Part shown: in pieces, positions 1 to 5,233 of the stretch
Layout: every line of letters starts with the position of its first letter
How positions within the stretch are numbered: the stretch's first letter is position 1
NCBI GenBank assembly: GCA_013044465.1
Contig: JABEUL010000119.1
Location: 1 to 5,690 of the forward strand
DNA: 5,690 bases
Direction of reading: 5' to 3'
Source of the DNA: Acidimicrobiales bacterium
GTDB taxonomy: Bacteria; Actinomycetota; Acidimicrobiia; Acidimicrobiales; JABEUL01
Notes under the pieces: generated by a model
Database searches by the model: none
What the model saw: only the letters and a program-made list of their open reading frames with translations
What the model was told of the DNA's origin: nothing
Made by a program: the position numbers and the translations under genes

Positions 1-285
1 CTTACATACGGGTTTAAAAATGCCTGCACCCGCACAACTACTTGCCCACGACGGCCAAGCAATAATTTGACTACCGTATTTGCGTTCGTAAATTTGGATT
101 AGCAAATAGTAAAGTACGCCAGCTAACATCCAAGCTAATACCGGGAAAAAGTTCGGTGAGTTGATCACCCTCTCAATGGGCCGTGTTGTATTGACCCTTT
201 CCAAAGTTCCGGCAGAACTCGTCGAAGTTGAACTCTCCTCATCAAGATGAGCGCCTCTGCCTACTAGCGAAATATCATCCTTCAT
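1..285 (-). CDS. Partial single-pass membrane protein, unknown function (N-terminal 95 residues)
   Basis: Reading leftward from the ATG at 285, the frame stays open for exactly 95 codons to the window edge, so the C-terminus is missing. Residues 1-47 are polar, with a Ser/Thr cluster near 18-25 (ESSTSTSSAG). Residues about 48-65 (PVLAWMLAGVLYYLLIQI) form one strong transmembrane segment. It is followed by YERKYG and a stretch with two cysteines near residues 84 and 94. I do not recognise the family. The layout, a short polar N-terminus, one membrane anchor and then a domain, would fit a membrane-anchored enzyme or a secreted protein with a signal anchor, but that is inference. No clear Shine-Dalgarno sequence precedes the ATG. 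The frame is open upstream as far as a stop at about 325, so a TTG at 306 is an alternative start. The gene diverges from the genes on the right. Confidence 0.6.
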   Translation of the reverse strand, partial: MKDDISLVGRGAHLDEESSTSTSSAGTLERVNTTRPIERVINSPNFFPVLAWMLAGVLYYLLIQIYERKYGSQIIAWPSWASSCAGAGIFKPVCK

Positions 286-303
286 AATTACTAGAGCAAC
301 TGC

Positions 304-357
304 CAACCACTTTTTACCACACCTCTATTGAAGATTTGGTATACAGCTAAGTGGTTG
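304..357. repeat. 9-bp perfect inverted repeat near the leftward gene start
   Basis: CAACCACTT at 304-312 is exactly complementary to AAGTGGTTG at 349-357, with 36 bases between the arms. It sits just upstream of the leftward gene, so it could be an operator pair or a long-loop hairpin. A 9-bp match within this distance is only mildly unexpected by chance in 600 bases, so the call is tentative. Confidence 0.3.
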
Positions 358-500
358 AATTTAACTTTCCCTGTTCTAACTATCGTAGATGTTTTTGGTA
401 CTTTAGTTTTGGCCAGTTTAATAAATTGAAGAACCTAGCGATTTTATAAAATGTTAGACCCCAAAATCCACAGTTTACGAAGTCTCCCATAGCTTGTTTG

Positions 501-522
501 ACTTTCATTTCTATTTGAAAGT
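501..522. repeat. Small imperfectly placed hairpin (7-bp stem, 8-base loop)
   Basis: ACTTTCA at 501-507 pairs with TGAAAGT at 516-522 around the loop TTTCTATT. Three T residues follow on the plus strand. The stem is AT-rich and short, too weak to call an intrinsic terminator with confidence, and no gene ends immediately before it on the plus strand. It could be a chance inverted repeat. Confidence 0.2.
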
Positions 523-533
523 TTTGATGAAAC

Positions 534-553
534 CTAAAACCTACTAAAACCTA
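534..553. repeat. 10-bp perfect tandem repeat (CTAAAACCTA x2) plus partial third copy
   Basis: CTAAAACCTA occurs back to back at 534-543 and 544-553. AAACCTA at 530-536 is a partial third copy that overlaps the first. The 10-base period is about one DNA helical turn, so the AACCTA cores at 538 and 548 would face the same side of the helix. Such an array could bind a protein, but no binder is known from the sequence. Confidence 0.5.
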
Positions 554-690
554 AGATAAGGCCATCTTGCATAGATGAGGAAATAATGGAGACTGAGCGC
601 CTGGAGTATGTCTAATATGAATTGCCCTATGTATTTCCGTGTCGTGACTAAAATTCTTGATTATTATTTAGGATGATTCATTATAAATAA

Positions 691-724
691 AGCAATATTA
701 GTTAGGTAATTTAGAGCAATATTA
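691..724. repeat. 10-bp direct repeat AGCAATATTA, 24 bases apart
   Basis: AGCAATATTA is present at 691-700 and again at 715-724, in the most AT-rich part of the intergenic region (about 20% GC over 661-720). Each copy contains the palindrome AATATT. The spacing of 24 bases is a little over two helical turns. It may be a pair of regulator sites or simply reflect low complexity. Confidence 0.4.
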
Positions 725-739
725 AGTGTAATAATTACC
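705..739. repeat. 7-bp inverted repeat GGTAATT / AATTACC
   Basis: GGTAATT at 705-711 is complementary to AATTACC at 733-739, with 21 bases between that include the second AGCAATATTA copy. It partly overlaps the direct repeat described at 691-724, so the two may belong to one composite site. In such AT-rich DNA the match is only weakly significant. Confidence 0.25.
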
Positions 740-848
740 ATAGGTTAGTACTAAATAGATTGGTTACTAAATTGGAACTTGTTGACTAAATAGCCGCCAG
801 TAATTTGTGAATTATTACCCACCGGAGATAAACCCTATCGAGTGCATC

Positions 849-877
849 TTGACTTTCGAAAAAAGCTTGGCAAGTAT
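849..877 (+). promoter_or_regulatory. Weak candidate promoter upstream of the 91-residue membrane protein
   Basis: TTGACT at 849-854 matches five of six bases of a housekeeping -35 box. After a 17-base spacer comes AAGTAT at 872-877, which matches a TATAAT -10 box at only three of six positions. The location, 20 bases before the ATG at 898, is suitable. A second TTGACT lies at 782-787 without a convincing -10. The call rests on the -35 and the position only. Confidence 0.2.
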
Positions 878-897
878 TCCGACGCAGTTCTGAGCAA

Positions 898-1173
898 ATG
901 GTAATCGACATCATCGACAAGACTTTTAAAATTAACTATGCTGCAATAATGCTTGGATATATCCCCATGTTGATCACATTTGCCAGAGGTTCGATGGGTT
1001 TGATTATTCTTGGCGCCTTGGTGGCATTAGTCGCTTGGTATCAAGAAAATGCCTCGTCGTCTATGAAACATGGTGATATCCCTTGGGCAGTATTTTCCAA
1101 AATTGGCACCGGACTTGTCATTTTTGGGGCAGTTGCAGCCATTGTTTTCATACTTCTAGGCGAGCTGGGCTGA
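898..1173 (+). CDS. Small multi-pass membrane protein, unknown function (91 aa)
   Basis: The protein is very hydrophobic. I read membrane segments at about residues 14-29, 32-48 (GLIILGALVALVAWY) and 69-88 (KIGTGLVIFGAVAAIVFILL), with a short polar loop at 49-62 (QENASSSMKHGD). It has no cysteines and no motif I recognise. The ATG at 898 is the only good start: going upstream the frame meets a TGA at 850 with no ATG or GTG in between. There is no clear Shine-Dalgarno sequence. The gene ends 58 bases before ispG, with no terminator-like hairpin in the gap, so it may be co-transcribed with ispG. A link to isoprenoid synthesis would be speculation. The amino-acid pattern of regular hydrophobic segments makes it a likely real gene. 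Confidence 0.7.
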   Translation: MVIDIIDKTFKINYAAIMLGYIPMLITFARGSMGLIILGALVALVAWYQENASSSMKHGDIPWAVFSKIGTGLVIFGAVAAIVFILLGELG

Positions 1174-1220
1174 AGTCTCCTCGGTATTGGGGCATGATTG
1201 ATGGGTAGGGAAACTTCTTG

Positions 1221-1225
1221 AAAGG
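1221..1225 (+). promoter_or_regulatory. Ribosome binding site for ispG
   Basis: AAAGG lies six bases before the ATG at 1232, a normal Shine-Dalgarno position, and supports that start over other candidates. Confidence 0.55.
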
Positions 1226-1231
1226 TCTTCT

Positions 1232-2461
1232 ATGGATAGTTCAAACATCGTATTAGCTAAGCGGAAAATAACCAAACAGATAAGTTTGGGAAAAGTTGCC
1301 ATTGGTGGGGGAGCTCAAATAAGTGTTCAATCAATGACGACCACCAAGACAGCAGACGTTGAAGGAACTCTCCAGCAAATTTATGCACTTGCCCAAGCTG
1401 GAGCCGACATTGTGAGGTGCACCTGCAATGAACAAGAAGCAGCTGAAGGTTTGGCTCAAATTATCCCTAGGTCACCGGTCCCAATCGTGGCTGACGTGCA
1501 CTTTCACCATGAAATGGCGTTTGCAGCACTTGAGGCTGGGGTTAATGGGCTGAGGTTGAATCCTGGGAATTTGCGAAAGCCAGCCGAGATAAAAGAGATT
1601 GCCAAGGAAGCTCTTGATCGAAAGGTTCCTATCAGGATTGGCGTTAATGCTGGATCACTGCACCCTGAGATTTATGAGCGATTTGGAGGGGCCACACCTG
1701 AGGCACTCGTGGAATCAGCCCGCCTAGAGCTTGAATACTTCGGAGAGGTGGGATTTGATGATGTCAAAATTTCGGTTAAAGCTTCAAGCATTCCTTTGAT
1801 GGTTGCAGCCTACAGATTGGCTTCTGAGACTTTTGATTACCCACTCCACCTGGGATTAACTGAAGCAGGCCCGCTTCCAGGAGGTCTCATCAAGGGAAGT
1901 GCTGGTATTGGGACTCTTTTGGCCGAAGGAATTGGGGACACTATCCGGTTTTCCCTTACTGCAGATCCAGTCGAGGAAGCCAAAGCGGGACGAATACTGC
2001 TTGAGTCAATGGGTCTTCGGGAGAGAAAAGGAATTGATCTGATTGCTTGCCCCTCGTGTGGCCGAGCTGAAATCGATGTGATAGCAGTTGCTAAGGCAGC
2101 TCAGGAGGCTCTTGAAGCCAGAAATTTGCCCTTGCAGGTTGCGATAATGGGCTGCGTGGTCAATGGCCCAGGCGAAGCTCGGGCGGCCGATTTAGGCATC
2201 GCAGCAGGGCGCAAAAGAGGGCATCTTTTCATCAAAGGGAAGATTGTCAGGGTAGTTCCTGAGGACCAAATGGTCGAGGCGTTGGTCAGTGAAGCCGAAA
2301 AACTCGTTGCCGAGGGAATCGAGGCCAGATTGGCTGCAGCCGACCCAAATGCTCAAAGTGAAGCAGAAGCCGATAGAGCCGAATTATTCCAGGTCAAAGG
2401 GCATGATGCCAACAATCGCGAGGTCATTGTTGAGAAAATTAGGCGCAGAATTTCAAACTAG
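1232..2461 (+). CDS. ispG: 4-hydroxy-3-methylbut-2-enyl diphosphate synthase (IspG/GcpE)
   Basis: IspG is the [4Fe-4S] enzyme that reductively converts MEcPP to HMBPP in the cytosolic MEP pathway to isoprenoids. The 409 residues cover both bacterial domains: a TIM barrel (about 10-260; VQSMTTTKT at 33-41, LRLNPGNL at 107-114, PIRIGVNAGSL at 133-143, YPLHLGLTEAG at 203-213) and the cluster domain. The cluster ligands are visible as CPSCGR (C273, C276) and GCVVNGPGEA (C308, E315), matching the E. coli C270/C273/C305/E312 pattern. A charged tail of some 40 residues beyond the E. coli length (372 aa) ends in KIRRRISN. The segment IVRCTCNE (61-68) has cysteines at 63 and 65; mycobacterial and streptomycete proteins, as I recall them, have RVACP there. 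The sequence resembles Acidimicrobiia-type IspG. mihF follows after 29 bases, which suggests co-transcription. Confidence 0.97.
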   Translation: MDSSNIVLAKRKITKQISLGKVAIGGGAQISVQSMTTTKTADVEGTLQQIYALAQAGADIVRCTCNEQEAAEGLAQIIPRSPVPIVADVHFHHEMAFAALEAGVNGLRLNPGNLRKPAEIKEIAKEALDRKVPIRIGVNAGSLHPEIYERFGGATPEALVESARLELEYFGEVGFDDVKISVKASSIPLMVAAYRLASETFDYPLHLGLTEAGPLPGGLIKGSAGIGTLLAEGIGDTIRFSLTADPVEEAKAGRILLESMGLRERKGIDLIACPSCGRAEIDVIAVAKAAQEALEARNLPLQVAIMGCVVNGPGEARAADLGIAAGRKRGHLFIKGKIVRVVPEDQMVEALVSEAEKLVAEGIEARLAAADPNAQSEAEADRAELFQVKGHDANNREVIVEKIRRRISN

Positions 2462-2490
2462 GGCTCCAAGTCCTGATACGCTGACCCATC

Positions 2491-2811
2491 ATGCCACAAC
2501 CACCATTGTTAACACCAGAACAAAGAACAGCCGCATTAGCAAAAGCAGCGGAGGCCCGAAAAGCCCGTGCTGAAATCAAAGGAAAGCTAAAGATCGGCTC
2601 TCTTACGTTCCCAGACTTATTAAAGCAAGCCGAGAACGATGAAATGATCGGGAAGATGAAAGTGATCACTGTTCTTGAATCATTGCCAGGACTTGGCAAG
2701 GTCAAGGCCAGAAGACTTCTAGACGGAGTCGGGATTAGTGAATCCCGACGAATCCAGGGTCTTGGGGTAAAGCAGCGCAAGGACCTTCTAGAGGTCCTCG
2801 GGCAGCAATAA
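2491..2811 (+). CDS. mihF: Actinobacterial integration host factor (MihF / sIHF)
   Basis: This is the actinobacterial nucleoid-associated DNA-binding protein, unrelated in fold to E. coli IHF, and needed for phage L5 integration and chromosome organisation in mycobacteria. The 106 residues match the usual length of about 105. The basic N-terminal helix is at 10-34 (LAKAAEARKARAEIKGKLK). The hallmark IGKMKV is at 53-58, the helix-two-turn-helix core LPGLGKVKARRLL at 65-77, and SRRIQGLG at 85-92. An in-frame stop at 2482 rules out earlier starts, so ATG 2491 is secure. No Shine-Dalgarno sequence precedes it, so translation may depend on coupling to ispG 29 bases upstream or on a leaderless transcript. 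gmk follows 13 bases downstream, the usual actinobacterial arrangement. Confidence 0.95.
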   Translation: MPQPPLLTPEQRTAALAKAAEARKARAEIKGKLKIGSLTFPDLLKQAENDEMIGKMKVITVLESLPGLGKVKARRLLDGVGISESRRIQGLGVKQRKDLLEVLGQQ

Positions 2812-2824
2812 CCCAAAAGCGGTA

Positions 2825-3439
2825 TTGCACAATCAAAATCCGGGCGAAAGCTCTCAATTTGCTTTTAATGACGACTTAGGCAAACACCTAGTTGTCGTAA
2901 TCTCCGGTCCGGGCGGAGTCGGGAAAGGCACGGTAGTTCGCGCGCTTCTGGACTCCGAACGGGATCTATGGTTATCAAAGTCTTGGACCACTAGAGCCAG
3001 GCGAGAAGGCGAAGCAGCTGATGCCTATACCTTCGTTGATGAAGCGACCTTTATGGACCATGCCGACAAAGGAGGGTTCTTGGAGTGGGCTGAGTTCCTA
3101 GACCACCACTACGGCACTCCTTGGCCAAATCCAAGAGATGGGCAAGTCGTAATCTTGGAAATTGACGTCCAAGGCGCCCAGCAAGTTCTAAGGGCTCTTC
3201 CAAATAGTGCCCGAATGGTTTTCCTGATGCCACCGTCAAAAGAAGTCCAGAAGGAGCGCTTGGAGCACCGTGGCGACGCTTCGGATCACGTCGTAAAAAG
3301 ACTATTAGAAGCAAGCCGAGAAGAAGAGATTGGGCTTGGTTTGGCCCATGCGGTCATAGTCAACGACGATCTTGAGAAAGCAGTAGGCGAAGTAGCTGGT
3401 AAGATAATGGAGTGGAAGTCAAAACTTGTGAGCAAGTAA
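2825..3439 (+). CDS. gmk: Guanylate kinase
   Basis: Gmk phosphorylates GMP (and dGMP) to GDP using ATP, in the cytosol. The P-loop is GPGGVGKGT at 28-36, with Gly replacing the more common Ser (GPSGVGKGT). The GMP-binding segment TTRARREGEAADAYTF is at 55-70; the family signature usually has Gly where Asp66 stands. LEIDVQGA is at 111-118, and the lid region RLEHRGDASDHVVKRL at 145-160 is typical. At 204 residues the length is normal. The start is a TTG at 2825: upstream there is no ATG or GTG before the stop at 2789, and no ATG or GTG follows before the P-loop, so TTG seems forced. No good Shine-Dalgarno is visible, suggesting weak initiation or coupling to mihF, which ends 13 bases upstream. 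Enzyme identity is secure; the exact start is less so. Confidence 0.95.
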   Translation: MHNQNPGESSQFAFNDDLGKHLVVVISGPGGVGKGTVVRALLDSERDLWLSKSWTTRARREGEAADAYTFVDEATFMDHADKGGFLEWAEFLDHHYGTPWPNPRDGQVVILEIDVQGAQQVLRALPNSARMVFLMPPSKEVQKERLEHRGDASDHVVKRLLEASREEEIGLGLAHAVIVNDDLEKAVGEVAGKIMEWKSKLVSK

Positions 3440-3473
3440 CTCCATTTTGGCTTGAGCCCAATCCCTGAAAGTA

Positions 3474-3501
3474 CTGACCTGGACTAACTAGGTCCCATAA
3501 A
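3474..3501 (+). promoter_or_regulatory. Weak candidate promoter in the gmk-rpoZ gap
   Basis: The 75-base gap between gmk and rpoZ is the longest from ispG to metK. CTGACC at 3474-3479 and CATAAA at 3496-3501, 16 bases apart, each match the housekeeping consensus at four of six positions. Transcription would start only a few bases before the rpoZ ATG. A short inverted repeat, GACCT (3475-3479) with AGGTC (3490-3494), overlaps it. Both could be chance. Confidence 0.2.
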
Positions 3502-3514
3502 GCAAAGAGAATTC

Positions 3515-3982
3515 ATGTCTGACGAACGAAACACAATGATGGAACCACCGATAGAAGATCTATTGGAAGCGGTTGGATCTAAGTTCACGTTGGTGACTTT
3601 GTCCTCCATGCGAGGTCGTCAGATCAACTCATACTTCAACCAGTTGGGAGAAGGTTTGGGTGCCATTGCACCTCCTCAGGTCACCTCTGTGGCGAGAAAA
3701 CCGCTCTCTATTGCCATGGAAGAGATAGCTGCAGGCAAAATCAAGGTTAAATTCTTGGACTCCTCAGAATTGACTACAGACGACGCTGTAGAAAACGCTG
3801 CAGAAGTTGCAGCAGAATCGACTTCTGAAGTTGTAGCAGAAGTTGCCCTGGAAGTGGCTCCTGAAGTTGTCGCAGAAGTTGCAACAGAATCCACTCCAGA
3901 AGTGGCTCCTGAAGATGCTACAGAAACAAAGATATTTGATGCTGTGGTCGCTCCAGAACCATCAGAAAGCAGCGAAGGCTAG
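3515..3982 (+). CDS. rpoZ: RNA polymerase omega subunit with a long acidic repeat tail
   Basis: Omega binds the beta' subunit and helps assemble RNA polymerase. The family core occupies residues about 10-78: PPIEDLLEAVGSKFTLV at 11-27, the RGRQIN motif at 33-38, YFNQLGEGLG at 40-49 and KPLSIAMEEIAAGKI at 62-76, all typical of actinobacterial omega. After residue 80 comes an extra tail of about 75 residues that has roughly 21 Asp/Glu and a single Lys (K139). It includes three 12-residue repeats at 97-132. Most bacterial omegas are about 80-110 residues, so 155 is long. The ATG at 3515 follows an AGAGA stretch at a plausible distance. Methionines 8 and 9 are alternative starts that would not affect the core. 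coaBC starts 6 bases after the stop. Confidence 0.93.
   Translation: MSDERNTMMEPPIEDLLEAVGSKFTLVTLSSMRGRQINSYFNQLGEGLGAIAPPQVTSVARKPLSIAMEEIAAGKIKVKFLDSSELTTDDAVENAAEVAAESTSEVVAEVALEVAPEVVAEVATESTPEVAPEDATETKIFDAVVAPEPSESSEG
3803..3910 (+). repeat. Three 36-bp tandem repeats inside the rpoZ tail
   Basis: The DNA encodes three consecutive 12-residue units: EVAAESTSEVVA, EVALEVAPEVVA and EVATESTPEVAP, followed by a decayed fourth beginning EDATET. The similarity holds at the DNA level: 20-base stretches at 3827-3846 and 3863-3882 differ at one position, exactly 36 bases apart, and the GTTGC at 3806 recurs at 3842 and 3878. Tandem duplication followed by divergence is the simplest explanation. 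Number of copies may vary between strains. Confidence 0.85.
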
Positions 3983-3988
3983 ATTTCC

Positions 3989-5221
3989 GTGGCTCGAGAC
4001 ACTCTAGCTGGGGCTCGAGTTGTCCTAGGGGTAACGGGTGGGATTGCTGCCTACAAGGCAGTCGAAGTTTCGAGAAAGCTTGTGGACCAAGGCGCCCACG
4101 TCATCCCCATCCTCACAAAAGGTGCCACTAGATTCATCGGTGAGATAACCTTTTCGGCACTTGGTTCAGAAAGAGCCCATGTCTCCCTTAACGAAGATTC
4201 CGAAATAATCCCTCACACTACAATTGGCAAAAGCGCCGATCTCGTCATCGTGGCACCCGCCACTGCCAGGTTAATTGGTGCCTATGCCGCAGGAATATCA
4301 TCAGATTTGCTCAGTGCCACTTTGCTTGCCACTAGAGCCCCTGTAATCATCTGCCCCGCTATGCATACTGAGATGTGGGAACACCCTGCAGTAGTCGAAA
4401 ATATTGCGACCTTGAAGCGCCGAGGAGTTGAGATTGTTGAACCGATTTCAGGAAGACTGGCTGGGGGAGACATGGGGTCTGGAAGATTGGCTGACCCATC
4501 AACCATTATCGCTTGCGCTAAACGCCAATTAGCCAGAAGGGCTTATTGGGAGAACAAGAGAGTTCTCGTCACCGCAGGGGGCACCAGAGAGCCGATTGAC
4601 CCCGTGCGGTTTATCTCCAATCGATCTTCAGGCAAGCAAGGACATGCTCTGGCCTTTGAAGCTTGGATAAGAGGGGCCGGTGTGACTTTGGTGACTTCAG
4701 CCAAAATTGATCCTCCACCTGGCATGGAAGTAATATTTGTTGACACGGCGAGGGAGATGCAGACAGCTTGCGAAAAGATTGCTCCAGAGTGTGAAGTAGT
4801 GATCATGGCTGCTGCTGTAGCTGACTTTCAACCCAGCGACATAGCAACTTTAAAGATCAGCAGATCTAGCCCAATAAGTGAGATCAAGCTAGAGCCAGCA
4901 CCTGACATTCTGGCCGGTTTGGTTACTATGCGTGACAGAGCAAGTACTTCCGGTGAAACTACTGGAAAAGGGCGCCAACTCCTGATAGGGTTCGCTGCAG
5001 AAACTCACGACGTTGTCCAAAAGGCAAATGCTAAATTGGAAGCTAAGGGAGTCGACCTTCTGGTAGCAAATGATGTATCTGCTCCAGGAGTTGGTTTCGA
5101 CCATGACACGAATGCGGTCTTGATATTGGACAAAAATGGCGGCAGAAGTGAAGTGGAAATTACCGATAAGAATTCCATTGCACGTGCAGTACTTAGCTGC
5201 ATCGAAGAATACCAAAACTAA
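3989..5221 (+). CDS. coaBC: Bifunctional phosphopantothenoylcysteine decarboxylase / phosphopantothenate-cysteine ligase (CoaBC, Dfp)
   Basis: CoaBC joins 4'-phosphopantothenate with cysteine using CTP (CoaB), then decarboxylates the product to 4'-phosphopantetheine with FMN (CoaC), two steps toward coenzyme A. CoaC spans about 1-185: GVTGGIAAYK at 14-23, the catalytic His76 in PHTTIG, and PAMHTEMW at 123-130, where E. coli has Asn at the fourth position. The flap GRLAGGDMGSGRL at 155-167 has Gly in place of the E. coli Cys158. Both changes match what I recall of the mycobacterial enzyme. CoaB spans about 186-405: LVTAGGTREPID at 193-204, FISNRSSGKQG at 208-218, AAAVADF at 274-280, and Lys289. 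At 410 residues it is full length. The start is GTG, with GAAGG ten bases upstream inside the end of rpoZ; metK follows after 12 bases. Confidence 0.96.
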   Translation: MARDTLAGARVVLGVTGGIAAYKAVEVSRKLVDQGAHVIPILTKGATRFIGEITFSALGSERAHVSLNEDSEIIPHTTIGKSADLVIVAPATARLIGAYAAGISSDLLSATLLATRAPVIICPAMHTEMWEHPAVVENIATLKRRGVEIVEPISGRLAGGDMGSGRLADPSTIIACAKRQLARRAYWENKRVLVTAGGTREPIDPVRFISNRSSGKQGHALAFEAWIRGAGVTLVTSAKIDPPPGMEVIFVDTAREMQTACEKIAPECEVVIMAAAVADFQPSDIATLKISRSSPISEIKLEPAPDILAGLVTMRDRASTSGETTGKGRQLLIGFAAETHDVVQKANAKLEAKGVDLLVANDVSAPGVGFDHDTNAVLILDKNGGRSEVEITDKNSIARAVLSCIEEYQN

Positions 5222-5222
5222 T

Positions 5223-5227
5223 AGGAG
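5223..5227 (+). promoter_or_regulatory. Strong ribosome binding site for metK
   Basis: AGGAG lies six bases before the ATG at 5234, an optimal Shine-Dalgarno position and the strongest such site among the genes of this window. It fixes the metK start and suggests that metK is translated independently of coaBC. Confidence 0.8.
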
Positions 5228-5233
5228 TAATTA

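Larger units (their letters stand above)
286..897. other. AT-rich divergent intergenic region without a recognisable gene
   Basis: This 612-base stretch lies between a leftward and a rightward gene. By my count 301-840 is about 33% GC, clearly lower than the coding part of the window, and it has frequent stops in the frames I read. I see no tRNA, rRNA, known riboswitch core or CRISPR array. It contains a 9-bp inverted repeat (304-357), a small hairpin (501-522), a 10-bp tandem repeat (534-553), a 10-bp direct repeat (691-724) and a 7-bp inverted repeat (705-739). It must hold the promoters of the two flanking genes unless these are transcribed from elsewhere. It could also hide a small RNA or a decayed gene; the sequence alone does not tell. 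Confidence 0.7.

Noticed and set aside
801..814. TAATT/AATTA hairpin upstream of the 91-residue gene
   Set aside because: A five-pair stem made only of A and T is unstable and expected by chance in this AT-rich stretch.
286..897. tRNA, CRISPR array or SAM riboswitch in the intergenic regions
   Set aside because: I found no cloverleaf with a TTCGA-type arm, no regularly spaced long repeats, and no riboswitch-like core here. The 12-base coaBC-metK gap is too short for a SAM riboswitch.
2289..2573. 94-codon plus-strand frame spanning the end of ispG and start of mihF
   Set aside because: It overlaps two secure genes in another frame and gives a low-complexity basic protein without recognisable features.
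2439..2816. 125-codon open frame on the minus strand
   Set aside because: It lies wholly across mihF, whose protein is clearly recognisable. The predicted protein is rich in Ser, Arg and Pro with no family resemblance, as expected of an antisense shadow.
3447..3461. TTGGCTTGAGCCCAA as a terminator after gmk
   Set aside because: The perfect stem is only four base pairs around a two-base loop and no T-run follows. It cannot be supported as an intrinsic terminator.
3676..3894. Ser/Thr/Ala-rich minus-strand frame opposite rpoZ
   Set aside because: Its apparent repeat composition is just the complement of the 36-bp repeats that encode the omega tail.
4889..5215. 108-codon minus-strand frame opposite coaBC
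   Set aside because: The opposite strand encodes conserved CoaB, and this frame shows no family resemblance or ribosome site.
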